A stretch of 39,434 bases of DNA. Source: Streptomyces sp. (lineage in GTDB: Bacteria > Actinomycetota > Actinomycetes > Streptomycetales > Streptomycetaceae). The notes beneath the pieces are model-generated. The model was given only the letters and a program-made list of their open reading frames with translations. It did not search any database and was not told the DNA's origin. Made by a program: the position numbers and the translations under genes. Location: NCBI RefSeq assembly GCF_031181705.1, contig NZ_JAPSKN010000038.1, positions 1-39,434 on the forward strand. Direction: 5' to 3'. Within the stretch, counting starts at the first letter, position 1; the number at the start of each line of letters is the position of its first letter. This document shows positions 30,589 to 39,242 of this stretch, in pieces.

Positions 30589-31998
30589 ATGTCGCAAACT
30601 GGACGGGTGTCGGAGGCTCAGCGCTGGATCGCGGGTCTGGCCGCCGTCGCCGCGGTCTGCTGCCTGGGCACCGTCCTCGTCTTCGCACCCGGCTTCCTGA
30701 GCCCCGACAGCCTCGACCAGCTCCAGCAGGCCGAGGGCAGCAGACCCCTGACCGACTGGCACCCGCCCGTGCTGAGCCTGGTGTGGCGGGCCCTCATCGC
30801 GGTGACCGGCTCGCTCACGTCGATGCTGGTGCTGCAGTCCCTCGTCTTCTGGGGGGCGCTGTGGGTGCTGTCCTGGGCCGTGTGGGAACTGACCGGGAGC
30901 CGGGCCGGATCCCTCGCGGTGCTCGGGCTCGGGCTGACCCCGTTCGTGCTGACGTTCGCCGGTGTGGTGTGGAAGGACGTGCACGCGGCGTTCGCGCTGC
31001 TCGCGGCGTGCGCGGTGGCGTTCACCGGGCTGCGGATCCGGGACCGTGGGGTGCGTCCCGCCGTGCGGTGGGCGCTGCTCGGTCTCGGCGTGCTGTTCCT
31101 GGCGTACGCCATGCTCGTGCGCAAGAACGCCTTCCTGGCCGCGCTCCCCGTCTTCGTGCTGCTGGTCCTCGCGCTGTGGCGCGCTCCCGGCCGCCGCAGG
31201 TGGGTGACGTGCACGGCGGCGCTCGCGGCCGGGCTCGTCGTGCCCGCCGCCGCCATCTCCCTGTTCGCCGAGCCGCTGCAGACGAAGCAGGGCGCCCAGA
31301 TCATGCTCGACGACCTGGTGCACGTGCTGACGGTCGACGAACTGCGCTCGGCGGACGTCCCGCCCGCGCTGCGCGACCGGCTCGTGGCCTCGGCCCGGGA
31401 GTGCGCCCGCACCGGCGCCCTGTCGGACGCCTACTGGGCCTGCTACGAACGACCCGCCGACGGGCTGCGCGGGGACTCGGACGAGATCACCTCCCTGTGG
31501 CTGCGGGAGATGCGCGGGCACGTGCCGGGGTACGTGCAGTACCGGCTGCGGCTCTTCGCGACGCTGCTGTTCGAGACCGACTACGTGTACAAGGCGGGCA
31601 TCACCCGCAACGACCTGGGCGTCGAGGTGGCGCACCCGCAGCTGGAGGCCATGCTCGGCACGTACGTCAACGGCGTGGCGAGGGACCTGCGGTGGCTGTT
31701 CCGCGGCTGGTTCTGGCTCGCCGTCGCGCTGGTGCTGTCCCTCCGTCCCGGCCGGGGTCTGTTCTCGACGCCGGTCCGGGCGCTGGGCATCAGCTCCGCG
31801 GCCTACGTCCTCGGCTATCTCCCGATCATGCCCGCGACGGACTTCCGCTACGTGTACTGGCCGGCGCTGGCCTGCGGCCTCGGGGTGCTGCTGCTGTGGC
31901 TGGGCCGCAGCACGTCTCCCCCAGGGCCCGCGCACCCCGGCGCCACGACCGGCCGGCCCCTGGCGGAGCATCAGCCGGCGGACGCCGGGGGCCAGTAG
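30589..31998 (+). CDS. Polytopic membrane protein, DUF6020/GT-C-like
   Basis: The 469-residue protein has about ten hydrophobic segments. The first periplasmic loop contains FLSPDSLDQLQQAEG and DWHPPVLSLVW: an acidic residue followed by a W/H-P motif typical of GT-C glycosyltransferases that use lipid-linked sugars. A large soluble loop around residues 225-330 (ECARTGALSDAYWACYERP) separates the last segments. It follows GtrA, so the genes GT2, GtrA and this one could together build and transfer a surface sugar. It ends 6 bp before the convergent fbiC stop, with no obvious terminator between. The acceptor is unknown. Confidence 0.8.
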   Translation: MSQTGRVSEAQRWIAGLAAVAAVCCLGTVLVFAPGFLSPDSLDQLQQAEGSRPLTDWHPPVLSLVWRALIAVTGSLTSMLVLQSLVFWGALWVLSWAVWELTGSRAGSLAVLGLGLTPFVLTFAGVVWKDVHAAFALLAACAVAFTGLRIRDRGVRPAVRWALLGLGVLFLAYAMLVRKNAFLAALPVFVLLVLALWRAPGRRRWVTCTAALAAGLVVPAAAISLFAEPLQTKQGAQIMLDDLVHVLTVDELRSADVPPALRDRLVASARECARTGALSDAYWACYERPADGLRGDSDEITSLWLREMRGHVPGYVQYRLRLFATLLFETDYVYKAGITRNDLGVEVAHPQLEAMLGTYVNGVARDLRWLFRGWFWLAVALVLSLRPGRGLFSTPVRALGISSAAYVLGYLPIMPATDFRYVYWPALACGLGVLLLWLGRSTSPPGPAHPGATTGRPLAEHQPADAGGQ

Positions 31999-32004
31999 GA
32001 CCCG

Positions 32005-34590
32005 TCAGTCCAGCACCGGAAGCAGCTCCGGCAGATGCCCGTCGGAGGCCGCCGCCGCCCGCTGCCGCTCCTGCGGGACCTCGCCGTACAGGGTGGTGCG
32101 GGGCCTGGCGGGACGCCCGGCCGCCTCGGCCACGGCGATCAGGTCCCGGACCGACTTGTACGAGCCGTACGACGAGCCCGCCATCCGGGAGATGGTCTCC
32201 TCCATGAGCGTGCCGCCGAGGTCGTTGGCGCCGGAGCGGAGCATCTCGGCCGCGCCCTCCGTGCCGAGCTTGACCCAGCTGGTCTGGATGTTGGGGATGT
32301 GCGGGTGCAGCAGCAGCCGGGCCATGGCCGTCACCGCGCGGTTGTCCCGCATGGTCGGGCCCGGGCGGGCGATCCCCGCCAGGTAGACCGGCGCGTTGGT
32401 GTGCACGAACGGCAGCGTCACGAACTCGGTGAAGCCGCCCGTGCGCTGCTGGATGTCCGCGAGGGTGCGCAGGTGCCCGAGCCAGTGGCGGGGCTGGTCG
32501 ACGTGCCCGTACATCATGGTGGAGGACGAGCGGATGCCCAGCTCGTGGGCGGTCGTCACGACGTCGATCCAGTCGGCCGCGGGCAGCTTGCCCTTGGTGA
32601 GGATCCAGCGGACCTCGTCGTCGAGGATCTCGGCGGCCGTGCCCGGGATGGTGTCCAGGCCCGCCTCCTTGGCGGCGGTCAGCCACTCGCGGACCGACAG
32701 GCCCGTGCGGGTCGCGCCGTTGACGACCTCCATCGGCGAGAAGGCGTGCACGTGCATGCCGGGGACCCGTTCCTTCACGGCCCGGGCGATGTCGAAGTAC
32801 GCCGTGCCGGGCAGGTCCGGGTGGATGCCGCCCTGCATGCAGACCTCCACCGCGCCCACCTCCCACGCCTGCTGGGCCCGGTCGGCGACCTGGTCCAGGG
32901 AGAGGGTGTAGGCGTCGGCGTCGGTGCGGCGCTGGGCGAAGGCGCAGAAGCGGCAGCCGGTGTAGCAGACGTTGGTGAAGTTGATGTTCCGCGTGACGAT
33001 GTAGGTGACGTCGTCGCCCACGGCCGACTTGCGCACGTCGTCGGCGACCCGGGCCAGGGCGTCCAGGGCCGGTCCGTCCGCGTGCAGCAGCGCCAGCGCC
33101 TCGGCGTCGGTGAGCCTCGTCGGATCGTCGGCCGCCGTGCGCAGGGCCTGACGGACGTCGGTGTCGATGCGCTCGGGTGCCATGCCCGGGGCGGCGGCCT
33201 CGCGCAGGGCGCCCCAGTCGCCGTACACCTCGTCGAAGTCGTCCCGGCGGTCGGAGCTGCGGCCCTCCGTGTCGATGGAGGTGTGCAGGTCGGTACGGCC
33301 CGAGGCGACGAACACCTCCTCCGGCTCCTGCCAGGGCAGGCCCCGCGGCAGGGCGCCGGGGCGGGCGAGGCCGGTGTCCGGGTCGGCCAGGGCCGCCACG
33401 TGCGGGCGCAGCCGCGGGTCCAGCCAGGGCTCGCCGCGCCGGACGAACTCCGGGTAGACGCAGAGCCGTTCGCGCAGCTCGAACCCGGCCGCGCGGGACT
33501 TCTCGGCCAGCTGCTCGATCCGCGGCCAGGGGCGTTCGGGGTTGACGTGGTCGATGGTGAGCGGGGAGACGCCGCCCCAGTCGTCGATGCCGGCGCGGAT
33601 CAGCCGTTCGTACTCGTCGTCGACGAGGTTGGGCGGGGCCTGGATGTTGCCGCCCGGGCCCATGAGGAGGCGGGCGACGGCGACCGTGGCGACCAGTTCG
33701 TCCAGTTCCGCGTCGGGCATGCCCCGCATCGCCGTGTCCGGCTTGGCACGGAAGTTCTGGATGATCAGTTCCTGGACGCCGTGGTAGGCGCGGGAGACCT
33801 TGCGCAGCGCGAACAGCGACTCGGCGCGCTCCTCGTAGGTCTCGCCGATGCCTATGAGCAGCCCGGAGGTGAAGGGCACGGAGGACCGCCCGGCGTCCTC
33901 CAGCACCCGCAGGCGGACGGCGGGCTCCTTGTCCGGGGAGCCGTGGTGGGGGCCGCCCGGCTCCGACCACAGGCGGGTCGCGGTGGTCTCCAGCATCATG
34001 CCCATGCTCGGCGCGACGGGCTTGAGCCGCTGGAAGTCGGCCCAGCTCATGACGCCCGGGTTCAGGTGGGGCAGCAGGCCCGTCTCCTCCAGGATGCGGA
34101 TGGAGATGGCGCGGACGTAGGCGAGGGTGTCGTCGTAGCCGTGCGCGTCGAGCCACTCGCGCGCCTCGGGCCAGCGGTCCTCGGGCTTGTCGCCGAGGGT
34201 GATGAGGGCTTCCTTGCAGCCGAGGGCGGCGCCCTTGCGGGCGATGTCCAGCACCTCGTCCGGGGACATGAACATCCCGTGGCCCTCCCGGCGCAGCTTG
34301 CCGGGGACGGTGACGAACGTGCAGTAGTGGCACTTGTCCCGGCACAGCCGCGTCAGGGGGATGAAGACGCTCTTGGAGTACGTGATGACGCCGGGCCGGC
34401 CGGCCGCCTCCAGCCCCGCGTCCCGCACCCGGGCGGCCGAGGCCGACAGGTCCTCCAGGTGCGCACCCCGCGCCTGGAGCAGCACCGCCGCCTCGGCGAC
34501 ATCGAGGGAGACGCCGTCCCTGGCCCGTTTCAGGGCGCGACGCAGGGAGTTCTCGGTGGGGCCGGATCCGGGGGTCGCGGGAGTCGTCAT
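32005..34590 (-). CDS. fbiC: FO synthase, fused CofG/CofH (FbiC)
   Basis: Cytoplasmic radical-SAM enzyme of 861 residues that makes 7,8-didemethyl-8-hydroxy-5-deazariboflavin (FO), the chromophore of coenzyme F420, from a flavin-pathway pyrimidine intermediate and tyrosine. The N-terminal CofG-like half has C83-x3-C87-x2-C90 (CRDKCHYC) and the C-terminal CofH-like half has C542-x3-C546-x2-C549 (CYTGCRFC), each the [4Fe-4S]/SAM signature. Length is normal for actinobacterial FbiC. The start ATG overlaps the FAD oxidoreductase stop by 4 bp (ATGA) and has no spaced binding site, so coupling is likely. FbiC normally serves F420-dependent reductases. Confidence 0.98.
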   Translation of the reverse strand: MTTPATPGSGPTENSLRRALKRARDGVSLDVAEAAVLLQARGAHLEDLSASAARVRDAGLEAAGRPGVITYSKSVFIPLTRLCRDKCHYCTFVTVPGKLRREGHGMFMSPDEVLDIARKGAALGCKEALITLGDKPEDRWPEAREWLDAHGYDDTLAYVRAISIRILEETGLLPHLNPGVMSWADFQRLKPVAPSMGMMLETTATRLWSEPGGPHHGSPDKEPAVRLRVLEDAGRSSVPFTSGLLIGIGETYEERAESLFALRKVSRAYHGVQELIIQNFRAKPDTAMRGMPDAELDELVATVAVARLLMGPGGNIQAPPNLVDDEYERLIRAGIDDWGGVSPLTIDHVNPERPWPRIEQLAEKSRAAGFELRERLCVYPEFVRRGEPWLDPRLRPHVAALADPDTGLARPGALPRGLPWQEPEEVFVASGRTDLHTSIDTEGRSSDRRDDFDEVYGDWGALREAAAPGMAPERIDTDVRQALRTAADDPTRLTDAEALALLHADGPALDALARVADDVRKSAVGDDVTYIVTRNINFTNVCYTGCRFCAFAQRRTDADAYTLSLDQVADRAQQAWEVGAVEVCMQGGIHPDLPGTAYFDIARAVKERVPGMHVHAFSPMEVVNGATRTGLSVREWLTAAKEAGLDTIPGTAAEILDDEVRWILTKGKLPAADWIDVVTTAHELGIRSSSTMMYGHVDQPRHWLGHLRTLADIQQRTGGFTEFVTLPFVHTNAPVYLAGIARPGPTMRDNRAVTAMARLLLHPHIPNIQTSWVKLGTEGAAEMLRSGANDLGGTLMEETISRMAGSSYGSYKSVRDLIAVAEAAGRPARPRTTLYGEVPQERQRAAAASDGHLPELLPVLD

Positions 34591-36056
34591 CCTTCGAGCA
34601 TACGAGTGCGCTGATCAGGCCGAGCAGGAGTGGTCCGGGCAGTCTCCGGCCACTCCCGCAGCGCCGCCCGGGCCGCGTGGTAGCCGCACATCCCGTGGAC
34701 GGAGGGGCCCGGTGGGGTTGCCGAGGAGCACAGGTAGGTGCCCGGCAGGGGTGTGCGGTAGGGGTTCCAGCGGGGCACCGGCCGGGCCAGCGTCTGCCAC
34801 AGGGTCATCGCGCCCGAGGCAATGTCGCCGCCCACGTAGTTGGCGTTGTACGCCGCCAGGCGCGCCGCCGTGACGCCGCGTTCCGCGAGCACCGTGTCGG
34901 TGAAGCCCGGGGCATGCCTTTCCAGGGCGGCGCGGATCACCGGCAGAGGGTCGCGGGTGTCACCGTGCGGCACGTGGGCGTAGGCCCAGACGGGTCTGCG
35001 CCCCCGCACGGCCCGGGCCGGGTCGGCGGCGGCCGGGTCGACCACGATGACGTACGGGTGCGGCGAGCGCAGGCCACGGGCCGTCACCGTCTCGGCGCGG
35101 GCCAGTTCCGATGCCGTGCCGTGCGCGCCGCCCAGGTGGATCGTGGCGGTCCGGGAGAGACGGGGGTCGCTCCACGGGATCGGGCCGTCGACAAGGAAGT
35201 CCGCTTTGGCGGCGCCCGGGCCGTAGCGGTAGCGGGACAGCGCGCGGAGGTAACCGCTCGGCAGAGGGGCGATCCGGGCCAGCTCGCGGGGCGAGACGTC
35301 CAGCAGGGTGAAGTGGCGGGCGGGCAGGTCGCGGAGGCTGTCCACGCGGACGCCGGTGTGGATCCGCCCGCCGAGCCGTTCGAGGTGTGCGGCCATGACC
35401 GCGGCGACGGCCTGCGAACCGCCCCGCGGTATGGGCCAGCCGGTGGCGTGGGCGAGGTGCCCGAGCAGCAGCGCGACCGCGGCGGCCGCCGGGGAGGGCA
35501 GCCGGCCGATGCCGTGGGCGGCCACGCCCGTGAGGAGCGCCCGGGCCGCGTCGGTGCGCAGCGGGCCGCCGGTGCGCAGGACCTGCGCCGGCAGCCGGCC
35601 GGCCAGGACGGCCACGGCCCGCGGGTTCGGGGGCGTGCGCTGGGTGGAGAGCATCAGCTCCACCACGTCCGCCGAGCGTTCCATCAGCGGCAGCATCAGC
35701 CTCCGCCAGCGTCGTCCGTCCTCGCCCAGTTCCGCGCAGGTGGCGTCGAGGTCCCGCCAGGCCAGCGCGGCCGGGCGGCCCTTGAGGGGATGGCCGTAGG
35801 CGGCGGGCGAGTGCAGCAGGGCGACGCCGTGCGCCTCAAGGTCCAGGGACCGCATGAACGGCGAGACCGGTGCCATGGGGTGGACCGCCGCGCAGATGTC
35901 GTGCAGCACCTCCGAGTCGAACAGGGGCTCCGAGCGCAGTCCCCCGCCGATGCGCTCGTGCGCCTCGAACACCTCCACCCGCAGTCCGGCGCGGGCGAGG
36001 GTGAGCGCGGCCGCGAGCCCGTTGGGCCCGGAGCCGACGACGACGGCGTCCGTCAT
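34587..36056 (-). CDS. FAD-dependent oxidoreductase (phytoene desaturase/CrtI-like)
   Basis: The protein is 489 residues. The N-terminus [24 protein letters not shown] (Rossmann GxGxxG at 8-13) and [14 protein letters not shown] form the FAD-binding fold; [17 protein letters not shown] near the end is the conserved C-terminal FAD-contact region of the CrtI/phytoene dehydrogenase group. The [12 protein letters not shown] region and the Ala-rich substrate domain sit between. The ATG at 36056 has GAAAGGA 7 nt upstream. It follows the 68-residue membrane protein by 10 bp and overlaps fbiC by 4 bp. The substrate is unknown; no carotenoid genes are near. Confidence 0.88.
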   Translation of the reverse strand: MTDAVVVGSGPNGLAAALTLARAGLRVEVFEAHERIGGGLRSEPLFDSEVLHDICAAVHPMAPVSPFMRSLDLEAHGVALLHSPAAYGHPLKGRPAALAWRDLDATCAELGEDGRRWRRLMLPLMERSADVVELMLSTQRTPPNPRAVAVLAGRLPAQVLRTGGPLRTDAARALLTGVAAHGIGRLPSPAAAAVALLLGHLAHATGWPIPRGGSQAVAAVMAAHLERLGGRIHTGVRVDSLRDLPARHFTLLDVSPRELARIAPLPSGYLRALSRYRYGPGAAKADFLVDGPIPWSDPRLSRTATIHLGGAHGTASELARAETVTARGLRSPHPYVIVVDPAAADPARAVRGRRPVWAYAHVPHGDTRDPLPVIRAALERHAPGFTDTVLAERGVTAARLAAYNANYVGGDIASGAMTLWQTLARPVPRWNPYRTPLPGTYLCSSATPPGPSVHGMCGYHAARAALREWPETARTTPARPDQRTRMLEG

Positions 36057-36066
36057 GCGAGTCCTT

Positions 36067-36273
36067 TCAGTGGAAGGCCAGCCACCCGATGCCCAGGGCA
36101 CAGGTGAGACCGGCGGCGGCCACGGCGGCCGGGCGGTGGCGGTGCAGGGCGAACCAGAGCAGCGCGGCGGTCACCAGCACCGCGCCCGTGCCGACGGCGG
36201 CACGCAGCGGCCCGTCGCTGTAGCCGTACTCACCGAAGTGCCGCGCCAGCCAGGCGAACCAGGCGATCCTCAT
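36067..36273 (-). CDS. 68-residue membrane protein
   Basis: This small protein has two hydrophobic helices (about 27-42 and 49-66) separated by the basic HRHRP loop. It starts RIAWFAWLARHFGEYGYSDG, a conserved-looking amphipathic lead. The ATG at 36273 follows GGGGGA. It lies 10 bp before the FAD oxidoreductase and 45 bp behind the serine hydrolase, so it may belong to either. No family is recognised. It could be a membrane tether for the oxidoreductase or, given the peptide cassette upstream, an immunity-type protein; both are speculation. Confidence 0.75.
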   Translation of the reverse strand: MRIAWFAWLARHFGEYGYSDGPLRAAVGTGAVLVTAALLWFALHRHRPAAVAAAGLTCALGIGWLAFH

Positions 36274-36318
36274 GACGTCCCCCGTGCTTCTCTCTGTGCT
36301 TCTCTCGGACGGCGGTGA

Positions 36319-37170
36319 TCAGTTCCCGCCCTGCGGCGCGGGGGCCGCAAGGAGGGTCTTCCTGGCGAGGCTGTCGGTGCCGGCCGTGTCACCGAGGCGG
36401 TGCAGGACGAGCCAGCGACCGTCGTCGTGCGCCGCCGCCACCACGGACGAGCCGCGGGTGGCGCCGTTGTGCCAGGTGATGGAGGAGCCCCGCTGCCAGC
36501 TGGGCGCGGGCGGGCCCAGCCGGTGCTCGACCAGCAGTCCGACCACGACCCCGGACAGAGTCCGGCAGGTGGACCACAGGCCGCCGGCCGGCAGGATCGG
36601 GCCCGTCAGCGTCCACAGCGGCCTGGGCCGGCCGAACAGGCCACGCGGGACAAGACGCAACTCCTGCGGCGGCAGCGCGGTCACCGAGCCCGCCTCGAGC
36701 CCCAGGGGCAACAGCACCTGCTCGTCGACTAGTTGCTGGTACGAGCGTCCCGTGACCGTCGTGAGCGCATACCCGAGCACCGCGTACCCGAGGTTGGAGT
36801 ACTCCTCCTCCCCCAGCCGGCCCGTGGCCACCCGATCCAGCTCGCGCAGCGAGGTGCGCAGGGCATCCTCCGTGAAGGTGGCGTACGGGTCGTCGGGCGG
36901 ACCGGAGGGGCCGACGGGCAGGCGTGGCAGGCCCGAGGTGTGCTCGGCCAGGTGCCTCAGCGTGATGCCCGTCCCCGCGGGCACCTCCTCAAGGCACTCC
37001 TCCAGCGGCGTGTCGAGGCCGACGACGCCGTCCTCGGCCAGCCGGGCCAGAACGGTTCCGGTGAACACCTTGCTGAGGGAACCGATCTCGACGAACCGGT
37101 CCTGGTCATGGCCGTGGGTGGCCCGGTCCTCGATACCAGGGCCGCCCAGCAGGCAGGTAGGGGTGGGCAC
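36319..37170 (-). CDS. Serine beta-lactamase-family hydrolase (no signal peptide)
   Basis: The protein is 283 residues, with the catalytic signature S31-L-S-K34 (SxxK), the tyrosine motif Y124-S-N126, and H234-N-G236 replacing the KTG box, as in class C-like esterases and peptidases. I take GTG at 37170, which lies 20 bp behind the HTTM stop with AGGAG about 12 nt upstream; longer frames run through the HTTM gene. This start gives no signal peptide or anchor, and only about 30 residues before the catalytic Ser, so it may act in the cytoplasm. It is the fourth gene of the peptide-cassette series. Substrate unknown. Confidence 0.85.
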   Translation of the reverse strand: MPTPTCLLGGPGIEDRATHGHDQDRFVEIGSLSKVFTGTVLARLAEDGVVGLDTPLEECLEEVPAGTGITLRHLAEHTSGLPRLPVGPSGPPDDPYATFTEDALRTSLRELDRVATGRLGEEEYSNLGYAVLGYALTTVTGRSYQQLVDEQVLLPLGLEAGSVTALPPQELRLVPRGLFGRPRPLWTLTGPILPAGGLWSTCRTLSGVVVGLLVEHRLGPPAPSWQRGSSITWHNGATRGSSVVAAAHDDGRWLVLHRLGDTAGTDSLARKTLLAAPAPQGGN

Positions 37171-37190
37171 GGTGGGTGTCGCTCCTGTCG

Positions 37191-38243
37191 TCAGACGAGT
37201 TCGGCCTCGGGTGCGGCCGACTTGGTTCCGCTCCGCCCGCCCCGGGGCGCCGCTGCCGCGGGCTCCGTCGGCTCCGCCCTGGGCGTCCGGCCCCCGGGCA
37301 GGTGGGCCCTGGCCCACAGCACAGCGCGGTCCAGGGCGCCGGAGAGGAAGACGAGATCACAGGCGATCATGGTCAGCGCGAAGCCGGTCAGCCCCATGAA
37401 GAACGCGATCGACAGGTGGAAGCAAATGGACACGGCGGCCGCCCAGGGGCGCAGCGCCGGCACGAGCACTCCCATGGGGAAGTACACCAGGAAGGCGACC
37501 GTGCCGTAGGTGCCGAGCACCACCAGGACGTCGTTCTCGTACACCAGGTGTGACCAGCCGGGCAGTTCGAACTCCGCGACCCGCATGATGTAGAAGAGCG
37601 CGGTGCCGTCCTGCCACTCCTCGCCCATCACCTTGTAGAGGCCGGAGACGACGTAGACGAGGCAGATCTGCGCCGCCACCATCAGGACGCCCAGGTTGTG
37701 CAGCGGCACGGACACCGCCCGCAGCCGGCCGGGAACCCGCTCGGCGAGACGGGCCGCGAGGCCGGTGGGCAGGGTGAACCGGTCGTAGCAGCGCGTCAAG
37801 AGCAGGAACGGGATGACGACGTAGGCGAGGTTGTCTCCGCCGTCGAGGAGGCCGGGCTGCCGCTGGTAGACGGACCACAACAGGACCCAGTGGAGCGCCA
37901 GTCCGGGCCTGCCGCCAACGCCGAGCATCACCGCCAGCGCCACCGCGATACCCAGGTGGTAGACGACCTGGAAGAACGCGGTGGATCCGGACAGCGCGTA
38001 GACGCTGAAGCCGTTGAGCTGCGCCGTGAATTCCTCGTGGGGCAGCACCCCGTTGGGGCCGAACAGGTAGTTCCGCTCCCGGTACTGGCCGACGTAGTAC
38101 ATGAGCCCGACAAAGCCGAGGAGCGCGCGTGTTCCCGAGACGCCGGTCACGGCCACCGCCTCCGACGACCAGGAATCCAGCCGGGCGGTGACTTTCCCGA
38201 AGGCATTCGTCATCGCATTCGGCATCGGCATGGAATTCTTCAT
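37191..38243 (-). CDS. HTTM-domain membrane protein (SdpB-like architecture)
   Basis: The 350-residue protein has several membrane segments forming an HTTM (horizontally transferred transmembrane) domain, the type found in vitamin K-dependent carboxylases and in SdpB, which B. subtilis needs to make the SDP toxin. Landmarks include GLMYYVGQYRERNYLFGPNG, ALHWVLLWSVYQRQPGLLDG (position about 117-136), DNLAYVVIPFLLLTRCYDRF, and CLVYVVSGLYKVMGEEW. A Lys/Pro/Ala-rich tail follows residue 315. The ATG at 38243 overlaps the DUF5819 stop by 4 bp (ATGA), so translation is coupled. No glutamate carboxylase active site can be claimed. The operon suggests it handles the upstream small secreted protein, which is inference. 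Confidence 0.85.
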   Translation of the reverse strand: MKNSMPMPNAMTNAFGKVTARLDSWSSEAVAVTGVSGTRALLGFVGLMYYVGQYRERNYLFGPNGVLPHEEFTAQLNGFSVYALSGSTAFFQVVYHLGIAVALAVMLGVGGRPGLALHWVLLWSVYQRQPGLLDGGDNLAYVVIPFLLLTRCYDRFTLPTGLAARLAERVPGRLRAVSVPLHNLGVLMVAAQICLVYVVSGLYKVMGEEWQDGTALFYIMRVAEFELPGWSHLVYENDVLVVLGTYGTVAFLVYFPMGVLVPALRPWAAAVSICFHLSIAFFMGLTGFALTMIACDLVFLSGALDRAVLWARAHLPGGRTPRAEPTEPAAAAPRGGRSGTKSAAPEAELV

Positions 38244-38881
38244 CGCAGATCCCGGGTCTTCTGCCAGGAGAAATCCTTCACCAAGACCTTTCCCTCAGCG
38301 GATGCGTCGTACCGCTTCGACCACGGCGGCAACTCGTGGACGTACATACGGACCTGCACCTTCACGGCTTTTCCGGCGCACGCGGCCGTCAGCTGGTCGT
38401 AGGCGTACCGGGACAGCCCTTTCACGGCCTCGGCCTCGGTGGCCTTCTCGAAAGGCAGCGGGGGCAGTGCGGGTTTCTTGTCGTTGGTCTGCTGCTGGCG
38501 CAGTCTGCGCAGGAGTTCCTCGCTGCTGGTGATGTTCTGCAGGTGCGCGGAGACGATACGGACCTCCCGCGACGGGAAGAAGCGTGAGCTCTGCGCCTTT
38601 TCCACTCCCCGGGCCGAGACGTCGTAGTACGGCGTCAGCGATCCGTCCGCGCAGGCGGCTCGGGCGAGAATGCCGCGGTCGTCGGAGACGGGGGTCGGGG
38701 CGAAGAGCTGCCAGTTCTGCGAGAAGTACGGGTCGAGGTATTCCGCCACCGTGTCGCCGTAGACGAGCTTCGCCGGGCTGAGCGGCGCCTGGGACAGGGC
38801 GGCCATGGTCATGTGAGCGCCCAGGAGGGCGCCGCCGACAACGAGCGCCACCCTCCTGGTCGTGCGATACGTGGTCGTCAC
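38240..38881 (-). CDS. DUF5819 membrane-anchored protein (SdpA-like role inferred)
   Basis: The protein is 213 residues. One hydrophobic helix lies near residues 12-32, followed by an outside domain containing LDPYFSQNWQLFAPTPVSDD, then ARAACADGSLTPYYDV and two conserved-looking cysteines (in AACADGS and TAACAGK). The pattern of one membrane anchor then W-x-LFAPxP is similar in plan to SdpA proteins. The GTG at 38881 lies 7 bp behind the small secreted protein gene, and the stop overlaps the HTTM start by 4 bp, so the three form a tight operon. No enzyme motif is visible. The family is of unknown function; its pairing with HTTM proteins is the best clue. Confidence 0.85.
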   Translation of the reverse strand: MTTTYRTTRRVALVVGGALLGAHMTMAALSQAPLSPAKLVYGDTVAEYLDPYFSQNWQLFAPTPVSDDRGILARAACADGSLTPYYDVSARGVEKAQSSRFFPSREVRIVSAHLQNITSSEELLRRLRQQQTNDKKPALPPLPFEKATEAEAVKGLSRYAYDQLTAACAGKAVKVQVRMYVHELPPWSKRYDASAEGKVLVKDFSWQKTRDLR

Positions 38882-38888
38882 GTGGTGC

Positions 38889-39242
38889 TTACCGGTCGAA
38901 GACCGAGTCGGCCGTGACTCCCTGCGGCAGGTCGGCCGGAGGCGCGAAGACGCTGCCGTGGGACAGCATGTTGTCGGCGTTGCTCTTCGCGACGACGGCC
39001 ATGCCCTTGCCGACGGCCGTGGCCTTGTTGGCCGCCTTGGTGGCGGCCTTGCCCACGGACTTGGCGGCCTTGCCGACCAGGGAACCAATGGCCTGCGGGG
39101 CCTTGTCCTGCGACGGCTGGGCGGCGGCCACCGGCGCGGCCGGCTGGGCCGGTGCGGCCTGGGCGCTGCCCTGGGTGGCGACGAAGAGTGCGACACCGGC
39201 GGTGGCGACACCGGCGGCGGTGGCGATCTTCTTGATGTTCAT
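38889..39242 (-). CDS. Small secreted cationic helix-forming protein (candidate peptide precursor)
   Basis: The protein has 117 residues. Residues 1-29 form a Sec signal peptide (MNIKKIATAAGVATAG, hydrophobic core, GSAQA). After a Pro/Ala/Gln linker, residues 50-88 are rich in Ala, Gly, Val and Lys, with lysines at 58, 61, 65, 69 and 73 spaced 3-4 apart, so they fall on one helix face. The C-terminal 28 residues (from NAD near 88) are neutral to acidic. There are no cysteines. The ATG at 39242 follows GGGGGAGA with good spacing. It leads the DUF5819-HTTM operon. A membrane-active peptide precursor is inferred; a plain cell-wall protein remains possible. Confidence 0.85.
   Translation of the reverse strand: MNIKKIATAAGVATAGVALFVATQGSAQAAPAQPAAPVAAAQPSQDKAPQAIGSLVGKAAKSVGKAATKAANKATAVGKGMAVVAKSNADNMLSHGSVFAPPADLPQGVTADSVFDR

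Noticed and set aside
34591..34602. Leaderless promoter for fbiC (TATGCT 6 nt before the ATG)
   Set aside because: The box lies in the last codons of the overlapping upstream gene, and the ATGA overlap explains translation better; an internal promoter cannot be excluded.
32035..34614. Long plus-strand open frame opposite fbiC
   Set aside because: The opposite frame encodes a full-length enzyme with both iron-sulfur motifs; the plus frame has no recognisable domain.
34677..36107. Plus-strand open frame opposite the FAD oxidoreductase
   Set aside because: The same reason: it mirrors a well-supported gene and lacks a ribosome binding site.
37171..37317. Longer serine hydrolase frame starting at 37317
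   Set aside because: The added part is Arg/Gly/Pro-rich, overlaps the HTTM gene and has no ribosome binding site.
38240..39211. Longer DUF5819 frame starting at 39211
   Set aside because: It would overlap nearly the entire secreted-peptide gene; the GTG at 38881 gives a proper membrane-anchor N-terminus and tight operon spacing.
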